The notes under the pieces were generated by a model, which was not told the origin of the DNA, searched no databases, and was given only the letters and a program-made list of their open reading frames with translations. A stretch of DNA of 64,000 nt, from assembly GCA_964645285.1 (NCBI GenBank), contig CAZYDR010000001.1, positions 1 to 64,000 of the forward strand, in the 5' to 3' direction. Both the position numbers and the translations under genes were made by a program. The DNA is from JAYZAP01 sp964645285 (GTDB lineage Bacteria > Pseudomonadota > Alphaproteobacteria > JAAXGF01). Below, in pieces: positions 43,777 to 54,699 of this stretch (position 1 is its first letter; the number at the start of each line of letters is the position of its first letter).

Positions 43777-44337
43777 ATGGCTGAATCAACCTCCGCCACC
43801 GGGCAGGGCGCTGCCCACGGCGAGGATGAAACGCGGCGTGATTTCTTGTATCTCGCCACCGGCGCCATGACAGCGGTCGGCGCCGTTGCTGCCTCTTGGC
43901 CCTTGATCGATAGCTGGAATCCGTCTGCCGACGTGCTGGCGTTGTCCAGCACCGAGGTTGATATTTCGCCGATCGAGGTCGGCCAGAGCATCACCGTTGT
44001 GTGGCGCGGCAAGCCGGTGTTTATACGCCACCGCACGGATGACGAAATCGCCAGCGCGCGCGATGTCGATGTTGCATCGCTGCCCCATCCGGAAAGCGAC
44101 GCCGAGCGGGCGGAAAAGCCCGAGTGGCTGGTCATGGTCGGCATCTGCACCCATCTTGGCTGTATTCCCCTGGGCCAGAAATCCGGCGACCCCAAAGGCA
44201 AGTTCGACGGCTGGTTCTGCCCCTGTCACGGCTCGCACTACGACACCTCGGGACGTATTCGTATCGGTCCGGCGCCGCTCAATCTTGAGGTGCCGGCCTA
44301 CGACTACCTCTCCGATGATGTCATTAAGATTGGTTGA
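43777..44337 (+). CDS. petA: Ubiquinol-cytochrome c reductase iron-sulfur (Rieske) subunit
   Basis: A 186-aa Rieske protein of the bc1 complex. A twin-arginine-type anchor ('[21 protein letters not shown]', residues ~19-39) is followed by the cluster ligands Cys124-Thr-His126 and Cys148-Pro-Cys150-His151 with the disulfide cysteines Cys129 and Cys150. It moves electrons from ubiquinol to cytochrome c1. I chose ATG 43777 because GGGAGG lies 8 nt upstream; an in-frame start at 43723 is less likely. First gene of petABC. Confidence 0.96.
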   Translation: MAESTSATGQGAAHGEDETRRDFLYLATGAMTAVGAVAASWPLIDSWNPSADVLALSSTEVDISPIEVGQSITVVWRGKPVFIRHRTDDEIASARDVDVASLPHPESDAERAEKPEWLVMVGICTHLGCIPLGQKSGDPKGKFDGWFCPCHGSHYDTSGRIRIGPAPLNLEVPAYDYLSDDVIKIG

Positions 44338-44349
44338 GGGACAATCGCC

Positions 44350-45606
44350 ATGAACTGGTTTATGCAAAATCCTGTCGTCCAGTGGGTCGAGTACCGCCTG
44401 CCGGTCTTCAGCTTCGTCAACCACCATCTGGTCGTCTATCCGGCGCCGCGCAATCTGAATTACTGGTGGAATTTTGGCTCCCTCGCCGGCATCGCCCTGG
44501 TGCTGCAAATTGTCACCGGCATCATTCTGGCCATGCACTACACGCCCCAGGCCGACCTCGCCTTCGACAGCGTCGAGCACATCATGCGCAACGTCAATTA
44601 CGGCTGGCTGCTGCGTTATGCCCACGCCAACGGCGGCTCGATGTTCTTCCTGGTGGTCTACATTCATCTGTTCCGCGGCCTCTATTACGGCTCGTACAAG
44701 GCGCCGCGCGAAATCCTCTGGTGGCTCGGCCTGGTTATCCTGCTGATGATGATGGCGACAGCCTTCATGGGCTATGTGCTGCCCTGGGGCCAGATGAGCT
44801 ATTGGGGCGCCACGGTGATTACCAACCTGTTCACCGCCATTCCCTGGGTCGGCGAATCAATCACCATCTGGATGTGGGGCGGCTATGTGATCGACAACCC
44901 GACCCTCAATCGCTTCTTCAGCCTGCATTACCTGTTGCCCTTCATGCTGGTCGGCGTGGTGGTCATGCATCTGTGGGCGCTGCACGTGCACAAGTCGAGT
45001 AACCCCCTGGGCATCGACATGAAGGGGCCGCAGGATTCCCTGCCGTTCCACCCCTACTACACCATCAAGGACATGTTCGGCCTTGGTGTCTTCATGCTGC
45101 TGCTGTCGTATCTGGTGTTCTATGCCCCCAATCTGCTGGGCGAGGTCGACAACTACATTCCGGCCAATCCGCTGGTGACGCCGACCCATATCGTGCCGGA
45201 ATGGTATTTCCTGCCATTCTACGCGATTCTGCGCGCCATTCCCGACAAGCTGCTCGGCGTGGTTGCCATGTTCGGCTCGATCCTGATCTTTTTCGCGGCG
45301 CCGTGGCTCGATACCTCGAAGGTGCGCTCGGCCACCTTCCGGCCGATCTACAAGGGCCTGTTCTGGCTGTTCCTGCTCGATTGCCTGATTCTTGGCTGGG
45401 TCGGCGCCAATCCTGCGGAGGGCAACTTCATCCTCATCGGACGTTTGGCGACGGCGTGGTATTTCGCTCACCTCGTCATCTTCATGCCGCTGGTCGGTAA
45501 GCTTGAGCGGACCCGACCGGTCCCCGAGAGCATCGCAACGCCAGTGCTCAAGGGCGGCGGCAACATGCCCGGCGGCACGACGGCCGCAAAAATGGAGAAG
45601 TCGTGA
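44350..45606 (+). CDS. petB: Cytochrome b of the bc1 complex
   Basis: A 418-aa membrane protein with eight predicted helices, the haem-ligand pairs in helices B and D ('[16 protein letters not shown]' and '[26 protein letters not shown]'-type segments) and the Qo motif region '[13 protein letters not shown]'. It oxidises ubiquinol and reduces quinone in the inner membrane. It lies 12 nt after petA, and its stop overlaps the petC start (TGATG). Confidence 0.97.
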   Translation: MNWFMQNPVVQWVEYRLPVFSFVNHHLVVYPAPRNLNYWWNFGSLAGIALVLQIVTGIILAMHYTPQADLAFDSVEHIMRNVNYGWLLRYAHANGGSMFFLVVYIHLFRGLYYGSYKAPREILWWLGLVILLMMMATAFMGYVLPWGQMSYWGATVITNLFTAIPWVGESITIWMWGGYVIDNPTLNRFFSLHYLLPFMLVGVVVMHLWALHVHKSSNPLGIDMKGPQDSLPFHPYYTIKDMFGLGVFMLLLSYLVFYAPNLLGEVDNYIPANPLVTPTHIVPEWYFLPFYAILRAIPDKLLGVVAMFGSILIFFAAPWLDTSKVRSATFRPIYKGLFWLFLLDCLILGWVGANPAEGNFILIGRLATAWYFAHLVIFMPLVGKLERTRPVPESIATPVLKGGGNMPGGTTAAKMEKS

Positions 45607-46370
45607 TGCGGGGTATCATTCTGACAGCAGCCGCTCTTGTCATATCTCTTGGCTTGGCGGTACCGGCCCAGGCCTCCGGCGGCGCTAAGCTGCCCGATCA
45701 TGGCTGGTCCTTCGAAGGCCTCTTCGGGGAGTTCGACAAACCCGCCATCCAGCGTGGCTTCCAGGTTTACCAGGAAGTCTGCGCCGGCTGCCACGGGGTC
45801 AAGTACCTGAGCTTCCGCAATCTCGCCGAGGTCGGTTTCGACGAGGGTGCGGTCAAGGCCATCGCCGCCGAGTACGACATCGAAGACGGACCCGACGACG
45901 AGGGCGAGATGTACGACCGCCCGGGCTTGCCGTCGGACGGTATTCCCGAGCCCTTCGCCAACGACAACGCGGCCCGCGCCTCGAACAACGGCGCCCTGCC
46001 GCCGGATCTGTCGCTTATGGCCAAGGCGCGCAAGGACGGCGCCAATTATCTCTATGCCCTGATGACCGGCTATGACGACGAGCCCGACGATATGGAACTC
46101 GCCGACGGCATGTCCTACAACCACTACTTCCCGGGCAATCAGATCGCCATGCCGCCGCCGCTGTTCGAAGACGGCGTCGAATACGCCGACGGCACCCCGG
46201 CCACCGTCGAGCAGATGGCCGAGGACGTTACCCACTTCCTGATGTGGGCGGCTGAGCCGAGCCTGGAAGTGCGCAAGCGCATGGGCCTCAAGGTAATGCT
46301 GTTCCTGCTCGTGCTCACCGCCCTGCTCTACGCCTCCAAACGCATGGTCTGGGCCAACGTCAAGCATTAA
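45606..46370 (+). CDS. petC: Cytochrome c1 of the bc1 complex
   Basis: A 254-aa c-type cytochrome: cleavable signal ('LTAAALVISLGLAVPAQASG'), haem site Cys59-Ala-Gly-Cys62-His63, a methionine-ligand region ending 'NQIAMPPPLF', and a C-terminal membrane anchor ('MLFLLVLTALLYASKRMVW'). It passes electrons from the Rieske protein to soluble cytochrome c. ATG 45606 shares its A with the petB stop. Last gene of petABC. Confidence 0.96.
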   Translation: MRGIILTAAALVISLGLAVPAQASGGAKLPDHGWSFEGLFGEFDKPAIQRGFQVYQEVCAGCHGVKYLSFRNLAEVGFDEGAVKAIAAEYDIEDGPDDEGEMYDRPGLPSDGIPEPFANDNAARASNNGALPPDLSLMAKARKDGANYLYALMTGYDDEPDDMELADGMSYNHYFPGNQIAMPPPLFEDGVEYADGTPATVEQMAEDVTHFLMWAAEPSLEVRKRMGLKVMLFLLVLTALLYASKRMVWANVKH

Positions 46371-46398
46371 GCGCGGGTCATAGGGGGATGGCAGTAAG

Positions 46399-47784
46399 GT
46401 GAACCAGACTGATCTTTGCTTCCTCTCCGCTGTCGAGCAGAAGGCCCTGCTCGACGGGGGTGAGCTGAGTGTGATTGAGCTTGTCGATGCTTGTATCGAC
46501 CGAATCGAACGCTACAATCCGCTGCTCAATGCCTTCGTTACTCTGCGTCTCGACGAAGCCCGCGACGAGGCCAAGGCGGCCGACGCGGCGCGCGCCCGGG
46601 GCGATGCTATCGGCATCCTTCATGGCCTGCCCATCGGGGTGAAGGACTGCTTCCCGACCAAGGGCATCCGCACCACCTTCGCGTCGCTGGCCTTCAAGGA
46701 TCATGTGCCCGACTTCGACCATCTGGTGGTCGAGCGCGAGAAGGCCGCCGGCGCGATTATCCTCGGCAAGCTCAACACGCCGGAATACACCATGGCGCTC
46801 AACACCTGTGACAACCCAGTGTTCGGCGCGACCCGCAATCCCTATGACCTGAGCCTGTGCCCCGGCGCCAGCAGTGGCGGCAGCGGCGCCGCCCTGGCCA
46901 GCGGCCTGTGCTCCCTGGCCGACGGCTCGGACATCGGCGGCTCGGTGCGCAACCCGGCGGCGTGGTGCAACATCGTCGGCCACCGCCCAACGTCGTGGAT
47001 GATCCCCGACGTACCCAACCCGGCCATGTGGCACAACATGAACACGGCCGGCTCCATGGCCCGTAACGTCGCCGACGCGGCGCTGTTTCTGTCGGCCCTG
47101 ACAGGCCCCGACCCGCGCTGCCCGGTGGTGGTGGCGGCGCCGTTCCCGCCCGGCCTCCCCGAACTGGCGCGCGACATGAAAGGGCTGCGCATCGGCTGGA
47201 GCCGGGACCACGGCTGCCTCGAGATCGACCCGGACCTGGGCCGCAACTTCGATGCCCAACGAGCCGTATTCGAGGGCCTCGGTTGCGTGGTCGCCGACTG
47301 TCCGATTGACCATTCCGGCGGCCTTGGCGAAAGCTACAGCGTTCTCGCCTATCAGCGAGTCGCCGCCGAGACCGAACCAGCGGTGGGGCGTGGCCTCGAT
47401 GCCCGGCTTGAGGCAAAATACCACTGGCTCCGCGGCCTGACAGGCGTCGACTTCATGGCCGCCGAGACGTACCGCCACGGGATGTGGCAGGACGTATCAC
47501 CGGCCTTCGAGGTACACGACGTGCTGATCTGGCCCAACGACCTGTCCGATCCCTTCGGCTACAACGACGAGGAAGCCGGCAACAAGCACGACTGGTCCCT
47601 GCTCTTCGCTGCGCCGCTGCTCGGCCTGCCCGCCGTCACGGTGCCCTGCGGCCTGTCCGCCGCCGGCGTCCCGCGCGGCCTGCAAATCCTCGGCCGCCCC
47701 GGCGCCGACCTTACGGTCCTCCAAGTCGCCCACGCCTATGAACAGGCGACAGGCCACGGCAAACAGCGGCCGTCGTTGGACTGA
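46399..47784 (+). CDS. Amidase signature family protein
   Basis: A 461-aa amidase with the Ser-cisSer-Lys triad region: Lys in 'GLPIGVKDCF', cis-Ser and nucleophile in 'CPGASSGGSGAAL' and 'DGSDIGGSVRNPAAW'. The motif order and length fit this family; the substrate is unknown. GatA is unlikely because no gatB or gatC is near. The start is GTG 46399. It stands 28 nt after petC on the same strand, but is probably unrelated in function. Confidence 0.9.
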   Translation: MNQTDLCFLSAVEQKALLDGGELSVIELVDACIDRIERYNPLLNAFVTLRLDEARDEAKAADAARARGDAIGILHGLPIGVKDCFPTKGIRTTFASLAFKDHVPDFDHLVVEREKAAGAIILGKLNTPEYTMALNTCDNPVFGATRNPYDLSLCPGASSGGSGAALASGLCSLADGSDIGGSVRNPAAWCNIVGHRPTSWMIPDVPNPAMWHNMNTAGSMARNVADAALFLSALTGPDPRCPVVVAAPFPPGLPELARDMKGLRIGWSRDHGCLEIDPDLGRNFDAQRAVFEGLGCVVADCPIDHSGGLGESYSVLAYQRVAAETEPAVGRGLDARLEAKYHWLRGLTGVDFMAAETYRHGMWQDVSPAFEVHDVLIWPNDLSDPFGYNDEEAGNKHDWSLLFAAPLLGLPAVTVPCGLSAAGVPRGLQILGRPGADLTVLQVAHAYEQATGHGKQRPSLD

Positions 47785-47791
47785 TCGGGGG

Positions 47792-48211
47792 TTAACCGCT
47801 CGACGCGCTCTGGAACTCGGCGACCTTGGTCGGGCGGACGTTGATGGTAGCGTCGTCGTGGCCGCCGGCGTCGTAGAGCGTCATGAAAGCGCCGACTTTG
47901 TCCTCGCCCAGGTAGCGCAGGGCGACCTCGTATTCTCCGTCACGGCTCAGGCCGGGACCGATTTCGGCGTCGCCTCTGATCATCACCGCATAATAGGGCG
48001 GCTCGCGGTCGTCGATCACCACGGTGGCCTTGCCGGTGCGCGAGACGTTCAGATACTTCTGGGAGCGACTGGACGTGGTGAAGGTGATAACCCCGTTCCG
48101 GTAGCGATACCACATGGGGATGGCGTGGGGTGTGTCGCCGGGGCCCGTGGTGGCGAGCACGCAGATGCGAGTCTGGGCGAGCGCCTAATAAACGTCCTTG
48201 GAAAGTTCCAT
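47792..48211 (-). pseudogene. PPOX-class flavin/F420-binding protein gene with a stop at codon 9
   Basis: A well-placed ATG at 48211 with AGGAG upstream starts 'MELSKDVY', then TAG (48187-48185), then the frame continues 'ALAQTRICVLATTGPGDTPH' and AIPMWYRYRNG, a normal pyridoxamine-phosphate-oxidase-like (PPOX) N-terminus. The full frame would make 139 aa. CAG to TAG would explain the lesion. Translation could restart at GTG 48160, losing the first strand. Confidence 0.8.
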
Positions 48212-48322
48212 TGCCGCGTTGCTCCTCTGATGTATGTTGCCGGGAAGCACTATATAGCGGTTGATCGTGCCCGGTGATGCTGAAACACTGCGTCGGAATC
48301 GAACGTCATCGCGGGGAGGCGC

Positions 48323-49210
<888 letters not shown>

Positions 49211-49223
49211 GGAGTTCTGATCA

Positions 49224-49751
49224 ATGCCGATCAAGTCCCGCATTCGCACCATCCCTCACTACCCCGTGGAAGGCGTGATGTTTCGCGACATCACCACCCT
49301 GCTCAAGGATCCCATCGGCCTGCGCCTTACGATCGAAGCATTTACCGACCGCTATGGCAGCCAGACCATCGATAAGGTCGCCGGCATCGAGGCGCGTGGT
49401 TTCATCCTTGGCGCGGTCATCGCCCATGAACTGGGCACCGGCTTCGTGCCGATCCGCAAGAAGGGCAAGCTGCCCGGCGACGTCATCGGCGAGGACTACA
49501 AGTTAGAGTACGGCATCGACCGTATCGAGATTCATACCGACGCCATCGATCCCGGCGAGCGGGTGTTGCTGGTCGACGATCTGATCGCTACCGGCGGCAC
49601 CGCCGAGGCCGCCATCAAGCTGATCGAAAAGTCGGGGGCGAACGTCGTTGAATGCGGCTTCATCATCGATCTGCCCGACATCGGCGGCCGGGCGCGCATC
49701 GAGGCCAGGGGCCAGACGGTGTTCGCTCTGTGTGAGTTCGAGGGCGATTGA
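49224..49751 (+). CDS. apt: Adenine phosphoribosyltransferase
   Basis: A 175-aa type I phosphoribosyltransferase with '[31 protein letters not shown]' and the PRPP-binding loop '[17 protein letters not shown]'. It salvages the adenine released by the upstream phosphorylase into AMP. It starts 13 nt after mtnP and directly abuts mtnA. Confidence 0.96.
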   Translation: MPIKSRIRTIPHYPVEGVMFRDITTLLKDPIGLRLTIEAFTDRYGSQTIDKVAGIEARGFILGAVIAHELGTGFVPIRKKGKLPGDVIGEDYKLEYGIDRIEIHTDAIDPGERVLLVDDLIATGGTAEAAIKLIEKSGANVVECGFIIDLPDIGGRARIEARGQTVFALCEFEGD

Positions 49752-50858
49752 GTGAAGGTCGCGGGCCAGCCCTGGCGCACCATCATGGTGGCCGACGACG
49801 GCCGCGCCGTCGATATTATCGACCAGACCCTGCTGCCCCATCGCTTTGAGACCCGCCGGCTAGAGACCCTGGAAGACGCGGCCGAGGCGATTACCGTCAT
49901 GCGGGTGCGCGGGGCGCCGCTGATCGGCGCCACCGCCGCTTATGGCCTGTGCCTGGCCCTGGCTGATGACGCCTCGGACCAGCGCCTCCATGACGCTTGC
50001 ACCATCCTGGCCGCGACCCGCCCGACGGCAGTCAACCTGCGCTGGGCACTCGATGATATGACGGCTCACTTGCAACCCCTCGACCCGGATCAGCGGGTTG
50101 CGGCAGCCTACCAACGGGCGGACGACATCTGCGATGAGGATGTTGCCGTCTGCCGCGCCGTCGGTGGCCACTGCGCGGGAATGATTCGCGCGGCCTGGGA
50201 GCGCGGCGGGCGCGACGGGCCGGTCAACGTGCTGACCCATTGCAACGCCGGCTGGCTGGCGACCATCGACTGGGGCACGGCCCTGGCCGGCATCTATGTG
50301 GCCCACGACGCTGGCGTGCCGGTCCATGTCTGGGTCGACGAGACCCGCCCGCGCAACCAGGGCGCCAGCCTGACCGCCTGGGAGCTTGGCCACCACGGCG
50401 TTCCCCATACAGTGATCGCCGACAACGCCGGCGGCCATCTGATGCAGCATGGCCGGGTCGATCTCTGCATTACCGGCACCGACCGCACCACCGCCCACGG
50501 CGACGTGTGCAACAAGATCGGCACTTATCTCAAAGCCTTGGCCGCCTTCGACAACGGCGTGCCGTTCTACGTCGCCCTGCCCCACACCACCATCGACTGG
50601 ACCCTGGCTGAAGGTCTCAAAGATATCCCCATCGAGGAACGCAATCCGGCCGAGGTCACCACCATTGCCGGCCGCGCCAATGACGGCGCGGTGGTCGAGG
50701 TCGCCATCGTGCCCGAGGGTAGCCCGGCCCTCAACCCGGCTTTCGACGTTACGCCGGCGCGGCTGGTCAGCGGCCTGATCACCGAGCGCGGCGTCTGTGC
50801 CGCTTCGGCCGAGGGATTATTGGGGCTTTATCCCGAACGGCGGCAGGCGGCGTCATGA
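49752..50858 (+). CDS. mtnA: S-methyl-5-thioribose-1-phosphate isomerase
   Basis: A 368-aa enzyme of the eIF2B-like fold. 'MRVRGAPLIGATAAYGLCLAL', 'NVLTHCNAGWLAT' (catalytic Cys), 'VDETRPRNQGASLTAWEL' and 'LCITGTDRTTAHGDVCNKIGTY' (catalytic Asp) are present. It makes methylthioribulose-1-phosphate. No mtnBCD, mtnK or RuBisCO-like gene is in the window, so the next step is elsewhere. GTG start, directly after the apt stop. Confidence 0.95.
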   Translation: MKVAGQPWRTIMVADDGRAVDIIDQTLLPHRFETRRLETLEDAAEAITVMRVRGAPLIGATAAYGLCLALADDASDQRLHDACTILAATRPTAVNLRWALDDMTAHLQPLDPDQRVAAAYQRADDICDEDVAVCRAVGGHCAGMIRAAWERGGRDGPVNVLTHCNAGWLATIDWGTALAGIYVAHDAGVPVHVWVDETRPRNQGASLTAWELGHHGVPHTVIADNAGGHLMQHGRVDLCITGTDRTTAHGDVCNKIGTYLKALAAFDNGVPFYVALPHTTIDWTLAEGLKDIPIEERNPAEVTTIAGRANDGAVVEVAIVPEGSPALNPAFDVTPARLVSGLITERGVCAASAEGLLGLYPERRQAAS

Positions 50859-51712
50859 GCCAGACAATAACCGGTGTCGATCACACCCTGGTGGCGGTCC
50901 GCGACCTGAAGGCCGCCCGCGCCGTCTACGCCCGTCTCGGCTTCACGGTAACGCCCCGGGGCAGCCACACCACCTGGGATACGGCCAACTACTGCATCAT
51001 GATGGCCAGCGGCTATATCGAGCTCATCGGCCCGGCCAGTACAGGCCCGGCGGGCTATCAGCCGCTCGACGATTTCCTCGCCCGGCGTGAGGGCTTCATG
51101 GGTCTGGCTTTCGCCAGCCCCGACGCAGACGCCACATACGCCGCCCTGGCCGACGCCGGTCTCGACCCCAGCCCACCTGAAGACCTGGCCCGCAATCTGG
51201 AACTGCCCGGCGGCACGGTCGAGCCGCGCTTCAAGCTGGTGCGCCTGCCCGCCGCGACGACGCCGGCGCTGTCCGCTTTCATCTGCCATCATCTGGATCC
51301 GGACATGGTGCGCCAGCCTCAATGGCTGGATCACGCCAACGGCGCCCGCGCCCTCACCGGCATCACCACCGTGGTCCCGGACCCGCCGGCCCTGGCCGAG
51401 GCCTATGCCAAATTGTTGGGTGCCGGCATGGCGACCCTGACCGATGACATTCTGACCGTGCGCACGGGGTCGACCACTCTAGTCTTCGCCACCTCTGAAG
51501 ACGCCGAGCGCCTCTATCCGGACCTGGAAGACGCCCTTCCCGATGATCTTCCCCTGACGGTCGCCATGACCATCGCGGTCGATGATATCGAGCGCCTGTC
51601 CAGCGTGCTCGACGCCAACGCCGTGGCCTATAGCCGCGAAGTAAATCGCGCCATCACCATCGCCCCCGAAGACGCCTGCGGCGCGTTGCTGGAGTTCATA
51701 CGCGACAAATAA
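50855..51712 (+). CDS. VOC family glyoxalase-like protein
   Basis: A 285-aa protein with two vicinal-oxygen-chelate halves, beginning 'ITGVDHTLVAVRDLKAARAVYARLGFTVTPRGSH' and continuing in the second half with 'GITTVVPDPPALAEAYAKLLG' (Glyoxalase_3-like family). ATG 50855 overlaps the mtnA stop by 4 nt, so it is translated with the methylthioadenosine salvage genes. Metal ligands are only partly visible (His7 in the first half). Function unknown. Confidence 0.88.
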   Translation: MSQTITGVDHTLVAVRDLKAARAVYARLGFTVTPRGSHTTWDTANYCIMMASGYIELIGPASTGPAGYQPLDDFLARREGFMGLAFASPDADATYAALADAGLDPSPPEDLARNLELPGGTVEPRFKLVRLPAATTPALSAFICHHLDPDMVRQPQWLDHANGARALTGITTVVPDPPALAEAYAKLLGAGMATLTDDILTVRTGSTTLVFATSEDAERLYPDLEDALPDDLPLTVAMTIAVDDIERLSSVLDANAVAYSREVNRAITIAPEDACGALLEFIRDK

Positions 51713-51718
51713 GAAGGG

Positions 51719-51802
51719 TCACCACCAAGACACCAAGGCACAAAGGGGTTCGCGGTTGGCGTAATTACCCCGCTTCCTTGGTGTCTTCGTGCCTTGGTGG
51801 TT
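51719..51802. repeat. Large imperfect inverted repeat between convergent genes
   Basis: Two 26-base arms (about 51721-51746 and 51775-51800) pair with four mismatches around a 28-nt spacer. Each arm itself contains repeated ACCAAG/GACACC-type units. This 'CACCAAGGCACGAAGACACC' style repeat is known from many environmental bacteria. It sits between the ends of two convergent genes and could terminate both transcripts. Confidence 0.75.
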
Positions 51803-51818
51803 AGAAATTCTTGCTTCC

Positions 51819-52484
51819 CTAGCCGATATGTTCGGCGAACAGGGCGAGGCTGCGTTCGCGGCCCAAAGCCGAGCTTTCGGCGTGGTAGTCGGGCCGGTGG
51901 TCGCAGGTGAAACCGTGGCCGGCCGGGTAGAGGTGGATCGGCACTTGGGGCTGCCATTCGGCGATCAGGGCGCAGTTCTCAGGCGGGATGCCGGCGTCAT
52001 TTTCGCCGAAGTGGAGTTCGATAGGGCATTGCGGCGCCTCGCCGCGAAACTGGCTGATCTGGCCGCCGTAGAACGCCACGGCGCAGGCCAGTTCGAGTCG
52101 CGCCGCGGCGAGCCAGACCAGGGAACCGCCCCAGCAATAGCCGATAATGCCGACCTTGCCCGCCTCGCTGACCGCCTCGACGGCGGCGGCGATGTCGGCC
52201 ACCGGACCGTCCCAACCGACGCTCATGCGCAGCGCTCGACCGGCAGCAATGCCGTCTTCGTCATAGCCCAGCTCGACGCCGCGTTCCTTGCGGTCGAACA
52301 GCGCCGGCGCGATGGTGTCAAAACCGTCGGCGGCGAAGCCGTCAACCACCTCGAGGATATGGCCGTTGACCCCGAAAATTTCCTGGATCACCACCAGCCC
52401 GCCACGTGCCCCACCCGTTGGCGTCGCCCGATAGGCGGCAAACTCGTGACCGTCGCCAGCATTCAATGAAACCGTCTCACCCAT
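51819..52484 (-). CDS. Dienelactone hydrolase family protein
   Basis: A 221-aa alpha/beta hydrolase with the Cys nucleophile elbow 'GYCWGGSLVW', Asp in 'ENDAGIPPE' and His in 'YPAGHGFTC', the DLH triad. Members open lactones formed in aromatic ring degradation or act on esters; no ring-cleavage genes are near. It ends next to the large inverted repeat. Confidence 0.92.
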   Translation of the reverse strand: MGETVSLNAGDGHEFAAYRATPTGGARGGLVVIQEIFGVNGHILEVVDGFAADGFDTIAPALFDRKERGVELGYDEDGIAAGRALRMSVGWDGPVADIAAAVEAVSEAGKVGIIGYCWGGSLVWLAAARLELACAVAFYGGQISQFRGEAPQCPIELHFGENDAGIPPENCALIAEWQPQVPIHLYPAGHGFTCDHRPDYHAESSALGRERSLALFAEHIG

Positions 52485-52616
52485 ACGCCCCTCCCTTTAC
52501 GGGGCAAGACTGTAGGGCGAATCAACGCAGGCGGCAAATCGGCCAATCGTCAGTCGTTATGCCGTAATGTGCGGCCAACAGGTGCGCCCGGTTTTAAACC
52601 TGGTTCAGTAAGCCGG

Positions 52617-53555
52617 TCAGTTCAGGCTTCCGGGATGGTCCTGCCAGATGCTCGGCTCAAGTCGGAGATGTGTGCGCGCCGGATAGGTTTCCGACCAGTA
52701 GGCGGCGACCTGGGCGCTGGTCGGATTCTAGACTCCGGGATGGTTGGCAAGGCGCGCCAAGAAGTTCTCCAGTAGTTTTAGCCGGTTGCACCAGCCGATG
52801 GCATGGGCGTGCAGGGTCATGGAGAAACAGCGGCCGCGTCTGTATTGAGCGTCGAACTCGGCGATCCAGTTGGCGAACAGCGCGTCGGCATGTTCCAGAC
52901 CGGAGCCCTCCCTCGGGAACAGAAGGAAGAACTGGTCGTCGAAGTGATAGTAGCAGGGCAGCGTCAACATGGCGCGGCGGGTCGCGAAATCGGTCACCCA
53001 ATAGTACGGAATGTCGTTGGACAGACCATTGCCCATGTAGCGGTAGCCGGCACCGATGAGCAGATCCATTGTGTCGGAACTGATAGTACCGCCGGCGAAG
53101 GGATCGCCCTGGCGGGGCAACGAAAACCAGCCAGTGGGAGCCCTGCCAACCGCCTCGCCGAGCATCTCAGTCGTCAGGTCGAGCCGCCGCTTCTCCTCAT
53201 CGCGACCAAGCTCGCTGACGTCTTCGTGCTTGAAGCCCTGGGCGGCGATCTCATGGCCCTCGTCGTGAAGCCGCCGAATGGTGTTGCCGAGGATCGCCGC
53301 CATGGCCGCCGGGACCGCGAAGGTCGCCGTGATCTCAAAGCGGCGCAACACCGCCATGAGCTGGTCAAGCCCCTCGTTGAGACCGAACATCGCCCGTGAA
53401 TTTTGCAGATCAGCGGGCTCAATTCCCTGTGGCCCGGACGTCAGGCTGAGATCGACGACCACGGCGACACAACAGCGTTTGTCCTCGGGCCAGCGAATGT
53501 CATCGTCGGCCAGGCTGACCTCGTCGGAAATGGTGTAGTCGTCCTTCCAGGGCAT
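52617..53555 (-). pseudogene. Polysaccharide deacetylase-family gene with an in-frame stop near its end
   Basis: The frame from ATG 53555 codes 'CCVAVVVDLSLTSGPQG' and 'TATFAVPAAMAAILGNTIRRLHDEGHEIAAQGFKHEDV', a divergent NodB-type deacetylase domain (the usual metal Asp-Asp is 'VDLS' here). It meets TAG at 52730-52728 after 'ANHPGV', but continues in frame with 'NPTSAQVAAYWSETYP' and 'HLRLEPSIWQDHPGSLN' to TGA at 52617, the normal family tail. TGG to TAG would explain the stop. The 275-aa truncated product may still fold. Confidence 0.8.
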
Positions 53556-53566
53556 GGCGCCGGCGC

Positions 53567-54455
53567 CTAGCTGTCCCGCCCGTGTGGCGGAAAATTTTCC
53601 AGGCAATGGCGGGCGACCGCCTCACAGGTCGGGAACCATACGCCGGGTAGCGTCTTCATGCGGGCGATCAGCCGCTCCAGCATGGCGATGCGCAGAGCGC
53701 GCCCGGAGACAAACGGGTGCAGGCAAATGTTGAGATAGCCGCCCTGACGGTACTGCTGCTCGAACGCCGCCCACCACAGTTCCAGCACACGGTCGGGATC
53801 GGTGATGCGCTGAGACGCGTTATCGCTGCTCTGCCATGCGAAGCTGAAGAACATGGCGTCGTCGATGGCGTAGTGAAACGGCAGGTTGAGCAGCCAGTTC
53901 TCACCCCCGTCGTCGGTCATGTAATAGGGCAGATGATGGGCCGAGCCATGGGAGTTGTATATATAGCCCTGGTTCGCCAGCAGCGCCTGGCTGTATCGGC
54001 TGCGGCTGCCGAATGGCCGCCGCCCCACAGTTTTTGCAAGGGCCGCCGTCGACTTGTCCAGGTGGTCGCGCTCGAGGTCGGGTTCCTTGGGGACCCGGTG
54101 CTCCCACATATGATCGGCGATCTCGTGGCCGCTTTCAGCGGCGGCGACCAGCGCCCGGAGATAAAGCTCGCAGATGCGTTCCGACGCAAAAAATCGTCGC
54201 CTTGACGTCGTGGGAATCGAACAGTTCAATCAGGCGCCAGATACCAACTCTGCCTCCGAACTCGCCCTGGGCTCGCTGCATGGGCGGCTCGTTCGGCACA
54301 CGGCGGAACAGCATCGCGTCGAAGTCGCAAGTGAAATTTACCGCGATCTGGACACCAGTCGGCCAGGCCCAGTCAGCGATGAACCGGTGACGCCCACCAT
54401 AGGCTCGCGCCACGGCTTCAAGAACCTCGACGTCGCGTGAAAGCTCGCTGGTCAC
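53567..54455 (-). pseudogene. Polysaccharide deacetylase-family gene, broken by a frameshift
   Basis: Frame one (54455 to 54135) reads 'VQIAVNFTCDFDAMLFRR' and 'FDSHDVKATIFCVGTHLRA'; frame two (down to 53567) continues 'YLRALVAAAESGHEIADHMWEHRVP' and ends 'PGVWFPTCEAVARHCLENFPPHGRDS'. Together they make one NodB-type deacetylase of ~290 aa: 'FTCDFD' supplies the metal Asp region, 'HEIADH' the next. The frames join somewhere in about 54150-54190, next to an A6/T6 run at 54188-54193; an extra base or a two-base loss is needed. GTG start at 54455. It is the upstream neighbour of another broken deacetylase gene. Confidence 0.8.
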
Positions 54456-54690
54456 GGATGTGACCCCACAACACGTCCGCTCTCCACCACGGTATTCTCC
54501 TCAATCGTCCCGTATTCCGACGCTGAGACTAGCCGATCGAGCCCCACCAGACGCAGGATTTTCTAAAACAGATCACAGGACCGATCGACTTATGGGGTTT
54601 GAACCACCGGCCGGGAGTTACAGGTTTCTGTTGCATCGAACGGCCGAAGCGGCACCCGCGATAACGAATTTTATCGGGGGTCACGCACGG
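54456..54690. other. Gene-free spacer upstream of the deacetylase pair and downstream of ychF
   Basis: No credible gene. A minus-strand stretch near 54590-54625 ('GGTGGTTCAAACCCC') slightly recalls a tRNA T-arm, but no acceptor or anticodon stem pairs with it. A 7-bp hairpin (AACGTCT/AGACGTT, 54691-54708) spans the ychF stop. Confidence 0.5.
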
Positions 54691-54699
54691 AACGTCTCG

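Noticed and set aside
46399..47784. Amidase considered as GatA of the tRNA amidotransferase
   Set aside because: No gatB or gatC in the neighbourhood, and the sequence around the signature is more like general amidases.
54590..54630. A tRNA T-arm-like stretch on the minus strand
   Set aside because: The arms do not pair well and no acceptor, D or anticodon stem could be built around it.
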